From the NCBI GenBank assembly GCA_946699065.1, contig CAMPDV010000009.1, forward strand, positions 248,001 to 312,000: a stretch of 64,000 bases of DNA, written 5' to 3'. The position numbers and the translations under genes are program-made. The notes beneath the pieces were generated by a model. The model was not told the DNA's origin. It did no database searches and was given only the letters and a program-made list of their open reading frames with translations. Of this stretch, positions 11,314-24,100 are shown piece after piece. Position 1 is the stretch's first letter. Every line of letters starts with the position of its first letter. The stretch comes from Loxodes magnus (taxonomy: Eukaryota; Ciliophora; Karyorelictea; Loxodida; Loxodidae).

Positions 11314-13257
11314 ATGAGTAATATCGCGAAGTTACTTGGACCCAAGTGAACTAACGAAGAACTTTAGATCTTCTTCAGGCTTTATAAAAAGCATAAAACT
11401 GACTTCACTAAGATTACCAAAATTTTCCAGGATCAAACTTTTCATAATCTTAGGAAGCTTAAGACGGAGAAAATATAAAAGAGAAGCAAGTAGATGATTG
11501 AAGCGCTTCATAACAAGCTTAAAAGGTGATTGGATAGAGATAAAGCTAAAGTAGAAGATCTTTATTTGGCAATGGAAGACTTTTATGATAATAATCCGCC
11601 TAATGAGTAGAGTAATGATGTAGATATTCAGCAAGAAGCTGAATCAGAAGATCAAAAGCAGGAAAAATAATTGGAAAGCAAAAAGGAGGAAACTGAAACC
11701 TCTTCATGAGAGGAAAATACTGCAAATGCATTTGAAGCCAAAACAAGTCTTACAGATAAGAGTGAAAATGAAAAAACAAAAACTCCGAACGTTAATATAA
11801 ACATCAAAATCCAGTAAAGGCGTAAAAAGAGCTCGCTCGACGGTTCTTAAGTAAATCCTCAATAATAAGACGGTCAAGAAACGGAAAATATTTATGTCAT
11901 TTAAAACGATCAAGAAGAAACTCATATGAGCGTTGAATCAATAGAAAGTTCGTATAACAAGCCTTATAAAAAGTAGAAAACAGAAAAAACGGTTAATGAA
12001 AATCCAAATCCTTCCAACAATTTTAGAAGAAAGTGCTCATATGACAGGTAATCAGTCAAGAACTTTTAATACTCTCCAATATGGTATTTCGATATGGTAA
12101 ACAAGCATTATGTTGGATTTAGAGAAGTTTCACCATATTTCATGGATTGATGTCAAAATGAATTCTTTTATTCATCGCTAGATACAATGTTTTTCCTAAG
12201 TAAGCTGTAGTAAATCACAGGATATCCAAAAGACACAATGAAATTTAAGGATTTAAAGTAGATAAAAATGTTTCTACCTATAAAGTTCTAAAGGTTTGGA
12301 AAGGCATTCATAGAAGAGTAAAAGAAGTAGCTACAATAATATCGGGAGTATATTAGAAACGTATAAAACAAAATAGTTCCTTAAAATTAATTTCCAAACT
12401 AAGAAATTGAAAAAATAGTTCTGTTCAATCAGAAATCCACTAATCCTTTTAAACTCTTAGAGATGGGATAGAGGGTTTACGCTTATCATCCTGAGTATAA
12501 AAGAGTACATAGAGGAATTATTTTATAGAAGAATGGCAATTTGAATACTTACTAAATAAAGTTTGAAAACTAAAGTCTTGGAATTCATAATATTCTAGAT
12601 TTTTATATCAAGTAGATTGACAACTAAGATAGAACTCCTAGTATAGATACATGGTATCACCTTAAAGTTAGTTAAGAACCTCAACTCATGAGAGGAGGTA
12701 TTAACCTATATTCAGTATCATTTTTACTAAGGATTTTAGAACGTAAAGAAAGATCGCTAAACGATATGAAAAGCCTAATATAAAGCTTATAGTAAAAAAT
12801 GAAAAAGAAAAATGATATAGACCCGCAGACTCTTCAGCAGCTTTAATAAACTCCTGAATATAAAAAGACTAAAGAGTAAATATAAATGTACGTCAAAATT
12901 ATGTAGAAGTTAAATATGACACTTTCAGTAGTTGATGAGCAATATCAGTAAAGAACACTAACACAAAAATAGGTGGAAGATTAAGAGTTTATTTAGTAAT
13001 TTGTGGAAAAAAATCAAGCTGTCTTGGTTACTAAAGGAATGAAATATAAAGAAAAAGAAAAAATCTCACATTTGACTATACTTTGCTTGAGACTATTGAA
13101 TGCTCTTAACCAAAGCAAGTTTGTAGAAATGCGCAATCTACTAATGTAACTAAATACATTTCGCGAGGATCAATGCTAGTAGTAGTTTGAAGAAATCTGG
13201 AAGCGAATTAGAAAATTTTCTTATTTTAAGATTATGAAAAGGTACGACAAAATGTGA
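11314..13257 (+). CDS. LIN9: LIN9 / ALWAYS EARLY homologue (DREAM/MuvB core)
   Basis: LIN9 is a core MuvB subunit that works with E2F or MYB factors in cell-cycle transcription. The intronless reading gives 647 aa. Residues ~8-50 form a SANT-like domain starting LGPKWTNEELQIFFRLYKKH, with its first Trp encoded by TGA, as in plant ALY proteins. A charged, Q-rich linker follows. A DIRP-like region at ~265-350 ends KFQRFGKAFIEEQKKQLQQY, matching the family's PRRFS..F..EER.KL..YR pattern. After it comes the GQRVYAYHPEYKRVHRGIIL module typical of LIN9 and then a helical C-terminus. The stop is TGA at 13255. Upstream of DIRP the usual WFY.DIDRP motif is weakly conserved. A MYB gene lies 4 kb away, but nothing links the two beyond the known biochemistry. 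Confidence 0.88.
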
Positions 13258-13965
13258 GATCAGACTAATTTTGCTAATTAAGTTGTGTGAACCTTTTTTC
13301 TTTTCATATCAAAAATCATTTTTCTCACACTTTTATCATACACTCAAAAATCTTCCTTAAGTTTCTCTGATCTATCTTATTCTAATGATGAAACAAACGG
13401 CATAAATTACTAAACAATAAGCAAAAATCTAAAGACTATTACTATAAACACACCATGTTTCTAGCATAATTATTAATTTCCTTCTTGAGAATTAATTCAC
13501 TTATATTCAAACTTTTAATTCCCTTTATTGAGTATTTTTACTAAGCTACTATATTTTCTATTAATAGGTTTAAAATACTTGATATATTTATTATTCAAAT
13601 GAATCAAAAAATAAAGTAATCAGGTGTTACTTACTCTCTTCAGATTAAATAGAGAAGCATATCATAGTCCCTAGCCTAGCTTCTTTTTAAATATGTGGAG
13701 TAATTTTGTTCTAGACATCAAAATATAAAGAATAAGAAAGTGAAGTAAAATAAGGAGGTAAAGCAATTGTAAAAGGGAAGTATTAAATCAGCTAATTTAT
13801 AGCTTAAAGATATAAATTAATGATTTAGCTAACTTCTATTACTAAAAATCTCTCTACTGCATACTATCTATTATCAGCTTTATTATAAAGTAATTGTATA
13901 ATTTTAGTTATATTAAGTATTAGGTATGCTTTATAGGGTATTTAGTAAGTGCTAATTATTAATAA
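13258..13965. other. Intergenic
   Basis: 700 bp of AT-rich sequence between LIN9 and the transporter. No feature seen. Confidence 0.5.
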
Positions 13966-15558
13966 ATGTAAGGAAATAAAAGTGATTTATAGCAGACGTT
14001 GGCTGAAGATTTACCCTAGTATATCGAAGAAGAAGAAAAGTAAAATGTCTTAGTCAACTCGTTAGATAAACTGTTCAATAAAAGAAAGTTCGGCAAGTTC
14101 CAATATTTTCTCTGTTTTGCTATAGCGATGATGGCATTCTGTGACGGAGCTGAGCTTGTAGTTATATCTTTTGCAGCAGAAATTTTGGAAGATGAATGGG
14201 ATTTGACTTCAGCAGAGAGAGGAATGCTGGGTACATTCCTTTATATTGGGTATTTTACAGGAAGTTCTATATCTGGAAAAATAGCTGATAATTATGGAAG
14301 AAAACCTCCACTAATAATTGGAAATATTGGTGTCATTGCTTTTGGCTTATCAGCAGCGGCAATGCCAGAAGTTTGAAGTTTTAGTTTGACAAGAATGTTG
14401 GTAGGTATTTCTATTGGTCTTTTAATGGGAACAAGTAGCACATACCTTGCTGAATTATTTCCAAGCAAATTTAGAGGGAAACTTTTTATTTTCTGGCCAA
14501 TGACTTTTGTAATAGGCGAAACTTATATAGTTCTCATGGCCTTTTGAATCGTACCTGATTTAGATCCTACATATTGGAGATGGCTTATAGTTTCTGCAGC
14601 TGCTCCAATGATTATTCCTCTTATTCTTGTTCTATTTGTACCAGAAACAATTTATTTCTTGGCTAATAAGAAAAGATATGTAGAAGCAATTGAAGTATTT
14701 GACAAAATAAATAGGTTAAATAACGATACTCTGCTTACAGAGGAAGAAAAATAAGTCATCTACAATATTAAACCTCTTGAGAAGCCTAGTCTTAAGGATA
14801 TTTTTAGTCCTGAGCATGTTCGAACTACAATGATTATGACTCTTAGTTGGTTTACGGTTGGTTATGTTTTTTATGGGATTCTTTATATTTTACCTTAAAC
14901 AGTGAGCGATGATTACGGTAACGATGATATTATTCAAGATTATTTAATGTCAGTAATTTTTGAGATTCCTGGAATTTTAATAATGACCTTTATGATAGAT
15001 GTGCCATATTTAGGAAGGAAAAACTCCCTAAAAATTTTCTTTTTATTACAAAATATTTTCCTATTCGTGTGTATGTTTGACCTAGATGAGTCACTTTTTG
15101 TATTTATGATATCTATAGCTAAGTCATGATGTAACAATGCTTTCAATCTATGCTATTTGTATTCAACTGAATACTATCCTACTATGTTGAGAACTACAGG
15201 TCTAGGATTCACAAGTGCAGCAGGAAGAGTAGGTGGAATCTCTAGTCCCTTCTTAAGTGTATTATTTTCAGACATTGATTAACAAATGCCATATTAGGTA
15301 TATTTTGGTATTGGAACATTCTGTTTAATAGGCTGCATGTTTTTATAAATAGAAACCTTCGGTCGAGCATTGGATACACGAACTCCTTCGATTTCAAGAA
15401 GTAGTTCATTTGCAAAAAAGAAGGATTCAGTCATTAATAACACTAATCTTTAATCTAGAAATTTAAGTATAAGCTCTTATTCTCCTATTTAATCTTACGA
15501 TTATATCCAACATTACAAAGCTAAGGAAACTTATCTCTATCATATTTGCTTCCTATAA
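13966..15558 (+). CDS. MFS transporter, sugar/SV2-OCT type
   Basis: Twelve-helix secondary transporter of the major facilitator superfamily. After a ~45-residue acidic N-terminus, TM1 reads FCDGAELVVISFAAEIL and is followed by the loop-2 signature GKIADNYGRKPP. Further on are RMLVGISIGLLMG, YLAELFPSKFRGK, PETIYFLANKKR before the central loop, and the C-terminal-half motif YYPTMLRTTGLGFTSAAGR. These patterns suit organic-ion/SV2-like members. TGA encodes Trp at PEVWSF and MAFWIV. The start ATG at 13966 is the first one in a frame open to TM1. The end is uncertain: no TGA follows the Ser-rich tail in this frame before about 15930. I placed it at the TAA at 15556, but earlier TAR triplets, or splicing into the downstream ORF, are possible. 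The substrate is unknown. Confidence 0.85.
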
Positions 15559-17129
15559 GTACTATAATTTTCAGAGTTAGCTTAATAAATCAGCTTTCTT
15601 TATTAATTCCCTTTTTACTTAATTCTTATCTTTTGTTCTGCTTTTTTACTTCATTAGTTAATCTATCTATACCTGTAAGGAATTAAAATAGCTTCTTGTG
15701 TTCGCTTAATATTTTCACTAAGAAGTGACTATTAATAATAATCTAAATTAAGCTATTTCTTTTAAATATAAGCGACGATTATTTAGATCAGCTCATTGAG
15801 AATTTAATCTATAAGACTATAGAAAGTATAAAAGTAGCGCTGGATAAAGATACTTAAAGTGTTACAATAAAGAACTAGAACTTCAATTGGTATAAATACA
15901 TTTATAGAGGAAACTATCCTTAGCTATTTATGAATTAATCCTTTAAGAAAATTACAATAATTATGGGAAAATTAAAATTAAACGAAAAAATTGAATGCAC
16001 ATATGGATATTTTAATAGCTTAAAAGTATAGAATATTAAAAAGGAGGTATAAGGTGAAGACTCACTGGATTTTTTGATGGAAATAATGAAAAATAACCGA
16101 AATTTTTGATTTGGAAACATTAATTTTTCTTGGATTAGGTGAGTAAAAAGAAGTAATGTCTATCTTATCTAGATATATAAATCATAAAGAGACTAAGGAA
16201 GTTAAAAAACCATCACTAAGGTAATTTCTAATAATCTATAAGATAAGCAATAAAGTAACAGTATTGCAGCAAATAAAATTACTTTAGCTAGATTAATTAT
16301 TCTTTACCCTTTATTCATCAACATTAAATTCATTTTATATAAAGAAAACTAAGCTTGCCTAATATTATAATTATTGAATACTCATTGATAAATACCTGTG
16401 TAGACATTAAGTCTCGAAACCTAAGTTGGAAAGTAATATAGTAAATAATAACAAAAATAATTAAGATTTTCAGTAGTAATATTTTATTTCCTAGCGTGAA
16501 GAAATTAATTTAGTTTCATTGGCTTTTAGCTTACCTTGAATATAGAATAAAAGTAGTAAGTTCAATATATAAAGTAATTAGAAATTTAACTATTATTTAC
16601 TATAAACTACTAAAATATAAACATCATCCTTCTTTTATTTTTCTACTAAAAACATTTTTTTAAACATTCAAATTTGATGAATAAACAGCAACCATAATTC
16701 AAAGCATTCGTACTGAATAAGCTTTTAATCATTTATTATATTTTAAAGGATTTACACATTATCCACAGTACAACCTTATATAAAGATTTAATATAAGAAC
16801 TTAACTTAAACCATCATTTAACAATATAAAATAACTAAAGTCTTTGGTAGTTAAGGCTATTTTAATACCTTTAGGAAGATAATTTGGATACCTTTTTTAT
16901 TGTATAGTGTAAGCTCTGAATAAAAATTTGAATATAGTTGTCTTTTTAATTATTCTCTTCTTAGTTATTTGTTTAGCTTACTTGATAAGTTTAATAATTA
17001 AAATAGAAATTCATAAAAATAACCTTTTAGCTTTGGCTTATTTTATAAGCAATGCTTATTTTAAAAAAGAAGCATTAAATATATAACTTTAGTGTAATAT
17101 AGATCAAAATCCTTATTTTGGGGAAGGAA
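15559..17129. other. Mostly gene-free; holds one orphan ORF
   Basis: Apart from the ATG-less ORF at about 15725..16140, nothing was found up to the Rab 3' end. Confidence 0.45.
15725..16140 (+). CDS. Orphan ORF lacking an N-terminal ATG (exon or relic)
   Basis: From about 15725 a frame reads a plausible protein: SDDYLDQLIENLIYKTIESI, then KNQNFNWYKYIYRGNYPQLF and GEDSLDFLMEIMKNNRNFW, ending on TGA at 16138. There is no ATG anywhere from 15540 to 15928, so it cannot start on its own. Splicing out GTAAGGAATTAAAATAG at 15674..15690 would connect it to the open frame downstream of the MFS gene, which would make it a C-terminal extension. It could also be a decayed gene, or a short gene starting at the ATG at 15929. 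No family was recognised. Confidence 0.35.
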
Positions 17130-17741
17130 TCAACAGCATTTCTTTTTATTAACCTTATTCTTTGGCTAGTCCCTTAGATTCATTTTTTATGACTATCGCT
17201 GAGTTTTTGGATTTTTAAGCGTTGTTTTATTAGACTCAAATAGCTAATTGGCTATAGATTGAAATATTTATTATATATTGATATTTTCTAAGGCTGATAC
17301 TTCAATAAAGCTAACTTCTAAATTCTTTGACATTTCTTCCGCACTTAGTTTATCCACTTATCTCCTATTAACCAAATCACTTTTATTCCCTACAATTATT
17401 TTGGAAACTTAACTAAACTCTGCTTGCTATTTAAACTAATCAATTCAGTATTTAAGTCGATCGAATGTAGTTTTGTCAGTTATATCGTAAACAAAGATGA
17501 TAGCATCAGCTTCTTTAAAGAACTTGGTAGTTATAGACTAAAATCTTTCTTATCCAGCTGTATCGTAGATTCTCAATTTAATGCTAGTTCCCTATACTTC
17601 TATAGTTTTTATCTTAAGATCAACTCCAATAGTGCTCATATAACTCTCTTTAAATCTGTTTTCAGTAAATCTCAATAATATTGAAGTCTTACCTACTCCT
17701 GAATCTCCTAATAGTAGAACTTTGCATACTATCTCCTCCAT
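17130..17741 (-). CDS. Rab-family small GTPase
   Basis: Membrane-trafficking GTPase of 203 aa, no intron. The G motifs are complete: GDSGVGKTS (P-loop), the switch-I Thr in [17 protein letters not shown] (switch II, with a TAA-encoded Gln), NKSD and ISAL-type VSAL. The C-terminus is basic and ends KKKCC followed directly by TGA, the double-Cys geranylgeranylation signal. This end shows that TGA is a true stop, while an internal TGA encodes Trp in LKYWIDQF. The sequence is close to the Rab1/8/35-like group, but I do not assign a subfamily. Confidence 0.95.
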
Positions 17742-18891
17742 AAATTCAAAGTTTAAAATTAATTATTTTCAGTACTTTTTATTTGCATCTGGATTAAATT
17801 AATAAACTCTAGCAAAAGGGTTAAGATAGTCAATATATAGCTACATAAGTGTATAGCTAATTCAAAGATCTAGTAATAACTCTTATAAAATTAAGTTACC
17901 TTTGCATGCTTAATAGTAGATATATAGTTTAGGAATATCTCCATAGATCTTTACTCGGGACTTTTATCAAGGAAGTTTGAAGATATTTTCTAAGTTTTCG
18001 AAGATATAAAAATGTACTTGATATTTAAAATAGAGAATAGAGATCTTCTTTGATCATTCTTTGCAAACTAAACGTATAAAGATAAATGAATTAGTTATTT
18101 ATCTAATCAGAGTAAATAGTAATGATTTATGGACTATCTATAGCAAATGTATAACCATATTGGTTTTATCAAGTCTATATTTAATATATTTAGCTCTTAA
18201 GTTATTTCTTTAAGTATGCTATATTTAATTATATCTTATTGATCTGGAAAACTACCTAATTTTAACTTTTAGCTTTGATCTTCAAAAAGAAACTAGTTAC
18301 ATTTTTTTTTCTGTAGGCTATAGAAATAAATTTATTTACTCAAAGCTAAATTTATTCTATTAGTAGATCCATAATCTCTTTAATATCTTAATTGGCTACT
18401 TCTTTTAAATAAGATAAAGGAAGATGTTTTGGATAATAACGATAATAAGTTATTTAGTGTTATGCTTTATATCTAGATCTTTTATTTCCTCTGTTAAAGT
18501 ATCTTTCTTATTTCGTAGTTCTTGCTATCCAATTTATAAATGAATTAAAAAAGGTAAAATCTAAAAAGGTATTCTATAGAGAAACTTGGAATTAAGAAGC
18601 TTAAAAAGGAAATGTTTGCTTAGAGTTAGCTATCTAAATCTATAGATACCGTTACATGCAACTCCTTAATCTACTTCTCTTTATAAATTTTACTTTTTGA
18701 AAGGCTAAGCAAATCTTTTACCAATTCATATCAAAGTATTATGAATGAGACTGCTTTCGCAAAGATATGTATCTTATCTATGAATAAGGTAGCAATTATA
18801 ATAAGCGTTAGTGTAATATAAAGAGAGAATCTGGTTAATAGAATAAACTTATTTTAAGGAGTTTTCTAAATTTATCTCCATTATATTGCAA
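17742..18891. other. Intergenic
   Basis: 1.1 kb upstream of the Rab gene and downstream of the DHHC gene. No coding pattern seen. Confidence 0.5.
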
Positions 18892-19725
18892 TCAATCCAC
18901 TTTCTCCCTTTCTTCTGGACTTAGCTAAATTATTATGTCATTTAAGTCTTCGACTACTCTGGGATTTATGGGAAAAAAATAGAAAATCCAATGAGTTGTT
19001 CCGAAGTATAATTTTAGACTTTCTTTGAAGCTTTATTACCGTCCTTTCGTTTTCTAATACTCTTCAACTTAAGTCTAGTTTTTTGCGATACTCATTAAAG
19101 TGTCAAAAAGAAGGTCAGAAAGTAAAAGTATTAATGCGACACAAAGCAAGAAAGCGATTACTCCATTTAATAAGGCAAAAAGGTCTACTAGTTGAGAGAA
19201 ATGTCTGACTCTTCTTGAAGGTCCTGCTTTTATACTGGTATAAGCACTGATGCCTAGAATTAAAATTGCATAAACACAACTTAAGTCTATGTAGATTAGA
19301 AAGAGAATGAAGTATTTAGTGTTTTTCTATCCTACACAGTTATTAATTCAAGGACAATGATGATCCTTTAGTTATACACATATTCTACAAGTTGAGCAAT
19401 GATGAGCTCTAGGAGGTTTTCACTATTTACAAAACCGACACCATTTTACAGGATCCAAATTTTCCGGAGGTTCTCGTTTAGGTACTTTTCCAGGGTTAGA
19501 AAACATAGCTCTAATATGAGAAACGACACCAACAAAAGCCAAGGCAACGAAACTAAACAAGACAATAGTACCTGTATCAGTTAGATATAGCTAAAAATAT
19601 CCAGGATTGGCAATATATCAGATTTTATAAATTCCATATCTGACAGATACAAAAAACCCATAACAAATAAAAAAATAATTAAGGCTAACTAAACATATTC
19701 CTTCCCAGTTTATATCACAAAACAT
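18892..19725 (-). CDS. DHHC-type protein S-acyltransferase
   Basis: Integral membrane palmitoyltransferase, 277 aa. Two TM helices precede the cysteine-rich domain CRFCKQWKPPRAHHCSTCRI..DHHCPWINNCVGQKN; two more follow, with a C-terminal NQTQVEEY element in the TTxE position. The catalytic DHHC is intact. TGA supplies Trp at CKQW, CPW and KIW, and TAA/TAG supply several Gln. The predicted stop TGA (18892..18894) follows a charged helix; the frame stays open afterwards but the sequence turns low-complexity. No introns. It probably acts on Golgi or plasma-membrane substrates, which cannot be told from sequence. Confidence 0.94.
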
Positions 19726-21158
19726 TTTATAAAAGAATTATCATATCAATTAATTTAAATTCATCTATACTCTTTATTTTTAAACTCTATCAATCAACAT
19801 CTCTAAGTTTAAAACTAACCAGGCATTTCAAAAGTTAGCTTCTTTATTAACTAAAATATACGTTATATAGATACTTAGGATTATGTTAACAAATCATAGA
19901 ACTAAGCAACTTAGATATCTTATTTGAAAGTACGAATGGATAGTTATAAAGTGAGAATTCAATCTTGTAATGATATAGATTTTAAACTATTGCTAGATAT
20001 TTAATAACTTACAGACAATAAAACTAGATTTATCTATCCTTCTAGAAATCATATATTTATCTTTCTTAAACTTAAAGAGAAATATGGTCTGAAAGGTGAT
20101 TTTAAAAGAAATAGAAATAAGATGAAATTTGATACTATTATAGACTAAAAGCATTAAGAATCATTCAGATTTTAAATCCATAGATGATAAATTAATAGCC
20201 TATATATAAAGTTATCTCTATTAGTTATTTTCCCTAGTATTATTATAAATTGAAGTGAGTCTAATTTTAAGATAAAGGAAGTGTATTTAATAGATAAGAT
20301 TAAAGCTACATTTTCAAAAAGATACTTGTCTTTAAGTGTTTAGTACTTATATCAATAAATAGAAAATAGAATGCCAAGATACTAAATAGCTATTAGTTAG
20401 GTATTCTAACTCACATAATATCTAAACAGCTGCTAATAATGTAGAAATCCGTTATGAGTATTATTGTAATGACTTAGAAGACTTTAAAAGCTTAAATGAC
20501 ACCTGGATTGTATTACTTAGATAATTTAGATATCTTAAAGATATTATCTATGTTTCTAACCATTTAATAAGATTAAAAAGTTATAATAAAGCATCTATGA
20601 GTATGAAAGTCTTCAACTAACTTTGTAATTTTACTTAATAGCCAAAGAATATGAAATAGAGTGCTTATATTCTGTAATTAATAGCTAATTACGTTAATTT
20701 GGTACGAGAAGGCTAAAGAATATTTTTCCTCTTAGTAGTTTTAAATACGAACTTTATAACAATAATTAGCATCTATCACTCTATTTTATTCATCTAAACC
20801 ATAACTAAAGCTACTAAATCATATTTAGCAATTAATCTCTTTAACTATATTTTTAAATTAGCAATCCAAATAGATTTTATCAGTTAAAGGATGCATAAGT
20901 TTCTATGATATTTGATAGAAGTAATAATATAATGCTAGCTATTAAAAGAGTTAGATGATTTATCATATCCACAATCCTTGCTTCTTAGGGTTAATATATT
21001 CAGTTAATATCTTTTACCTTTTATTTGATTTCAATAATGCTTTATGTAAGAATACTGCTATTACATGTATCGCTATTATTGAGTGTCTTAACTAATTCAT
21101 AAATTTAAATATTTTCTTATATTTAAAGCTGATTTTTGTTCTGATTGATTTCTTAATC
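19726..21158. other. Intergenic, divergent
   Basis: 1.4 kb between two divergent genes. Only AT-rich sequence was seen. Confidence 0.5.
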
Positions 21159-24100
21159 ATGGCGGGAAATTTTGAAAAAGTATTTAAAAAGGAAGCAAAA
21201 ATTAGTTCTACAAAAAATGCTTTAGGAATAGCCCCCATTAACTCCAGAGAGAAATAGATCCAAATCTCCAGCTAGGAGTGTATCATTTGGAAAGGCGAAT
21301 GTAATAGTATTCGACTAATCGAAAAAAAGTCCAAAATCTAACCTTTAAAGAAGCTTGAGTAAACCTTAGTCGTAGGAGTATGGTTTTCTAGGGAGAAGCT
21401 TTGTGTAAAGTAAAAGAGAAATAGATATTTAAGAAATAAAGAAATGGAAACTGATAGCTTTGTACTTCACTGGAAATGATGTTAAGAAAGATATGGAGAA
21501 TGTTGACTAGATAGAGAGTAACAGGTTAAGACTGAATTAAAAGGAAAACATACTTTAAATTATTTACATTTCAGCAAGCGATAATTTAGAAAGATATAAT
21601 GGAGAGTCATAATGAGTTTCTTGGCCAAAAATTCCTTTCTAAGATGCAAGAATCAACTAACTTATCAGCAAATATGAAATAAAATAATTTCCCTTCTTAA
21701 CTATAGCTAGTATGGATGGCGGCTTGAAAGCTGAAAATGATTTTGAAGAATTTAAAAAAGACTCTCTGCAATGTATAGTGAAGTGGTAATAAAAGCTAAA
21801 TGAATATCAAGAAAGCTTAGAACCAAAATAATTAGTCCTAAGTAAGTAAAATAGTTAATTGCTTTCTGAAATAGTTGAGGAGTACTAATACAATATTTTG
21901 AGCTCAGGCGAACAAAAGAACAATACATATGTTTACTAAAACATTCCAATACCTCAATGTTAGGAGAAAGAAGGGCAGGAAGTGAAGAAAGAGGTTATAG
22001 ATGTAAAGCAAGGATAAAAGATTTAAAGTGTGTAGGATATTTTCAATTTTTGCTAAACGCCAGCAGAAACTTAAATTGAATCAAAAGTTCTGAAAATAAA
22101 TGATTAACCCGTTGCTAATTAATAGAATATTGAGATTCAGCAAAATAACGAAATAGCAGAACAAGATTAAGATTTGATACCGGACTCTTCTTAAAGTGAG
22201 GTATAATAAAATTATAACTAGATACAAGAGCCTTTGGAAAAGAAAGAATAGCCTTAGAATTTTATATCTGAGTTAAGTGCCAACTAAAAGTAACTTACTT
22301 AAGGATAGAGCCATAAAAATGTAGTTTCCAATATATTTTTACCAAGTATTTTATCCGAAAGAGAGAGCGAAATACAAAGCGAACATCCCAATTCTAAATT
22401 TAATGCCTGCTTTCTCAAATCTCCAATACCAACTAACATCATGCTTAGATTTTAACAGGAACAAAAGCAAAATCAAGAGAATTTAAATTAAAGCTTATAA
22501 ATTCAAAAAGAATCACGTCCTTCTTCTAGCTTTGGAAACATATCTTAAAAATAAGAAAAACCTTGTATAGTTACGTAGGATATATAAATCATAGAGAACG
22601 AAAAGAAATAAGAAAGTCTATTAATAAATTAAGCGATGGTAATAGAAAACGATCCCTAGTAGTGTAGTAATAATGTATAATAAATTTATAGCTCCATCTC
22701 ATGCTAGAAGTAGTAAGAAATCTAAACGTAAGCTTAACCAGATATAGCATAGAATTCTCTCTTAAATAACTTTGGTACTAATGCATAATAATAAAATAGC
22801 AGCAGTTTCAATAATATCTAGTCATAACAACCTCAATATCCTTTTTAAGTTTGGCAACTTCCTAATATAACTCCTAGATAATCTGGTGTCTAGTAATAGT
22901 TTGCAAATACAGTAGTTACAGATTTTAAGCTGGGAAATGTATAATAATATCAAGATATAAATAGAAATTATACTAACTTAAGCTCTAATTTGGAATAGCA
23001 TGTATATAACACTAAATCTAAAGAATAGTAGTATTTCAATTGAATAAGCGAGCAGCCTTAGTGCAGAAGTCCTATCCACCAATTAAACCATGAATTGATC
23101 TAATAATAGATATAACTACAAAATAGCTCTAGCAATTAGGCTCAAAATAGCTTAATTAGACTTAATTAAGAAAATAAAGCAAACTTAGTTAAAAAATATG
23201 AGTGGAGTTAGATTTAAGAGTATCCAGATTGGATGGAAATTGAATCTACGACATCGAATATTAAAGGAGAATAAACTAATCAGAATAATAAATAGAAGCA
23301 ACTAAATGAAATCAGTAACATGAAGCAAAGTCAGTAGATTTAAGACTAATTTCTCATATAAAGCCAAATGAAAATTAACACTGTTAATCCTATTTAGTCA
23401 TCTGTGTATAGTAAAAAGTAGGAAAGTGAACTCCGAAGCTAGAATGCATTCTTGTTTTCCTAATAAAATTACTCTATATTACCTTAAGTATTTCAACATC
23501 CGAATTCTTAATAGTCAAACATGAATACGAATTAGTTTCAATGTTTCGGAAATTTTGAAATAGAGGAAATATAAAATCCTTTTTAAAGCATAATAAAAAG
23601 CCCTCCTAATAATAATCGCTATCAAACCTTTGAAAATGATCAAGAAAATATTAGAGGCTCTAATTTTTCAGGAATCACTCCAGCTTTTAGTCAAATAAAA
23701 ATACAAGAAAAGAATAATAAGATATAGGAAGGATAGACAAGCAACGAGGAAATGGATATTTCAAATCAGGCGCAAAAAACTAAGGAGATTGAAAGTGTTC
23801 TTACTTATAATCAAAACTAACAGCAGAGGTTTAATTTAAGTATCGAATACTAGAATTATAATTACCAGACTTAACAATTCAAATAAATTGGAGATATAAA
23901 ATAATGAAACATTGCTTATAAGAAGAAAGAAGACCATACAACCAGAAAGAATGAAATACTAAAAAACCTGGAAATTTCAATCAAAGAAGTAATAACTTAA
24001 GATAAAAAGGTGAACGTAGATAAATAGCAAGCAACAAATTTTGAAGAAGTTGAGATTAATTAAGGATGCTTAAATTAAAGCATGATCTAATATAATCTAA

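Noticed and set aside
15725-16140. TCTEX-type dynein light chain for the orphan ORF
   Set aside because: Only loose similarity in helix spacing; the family's core motifs are absent.
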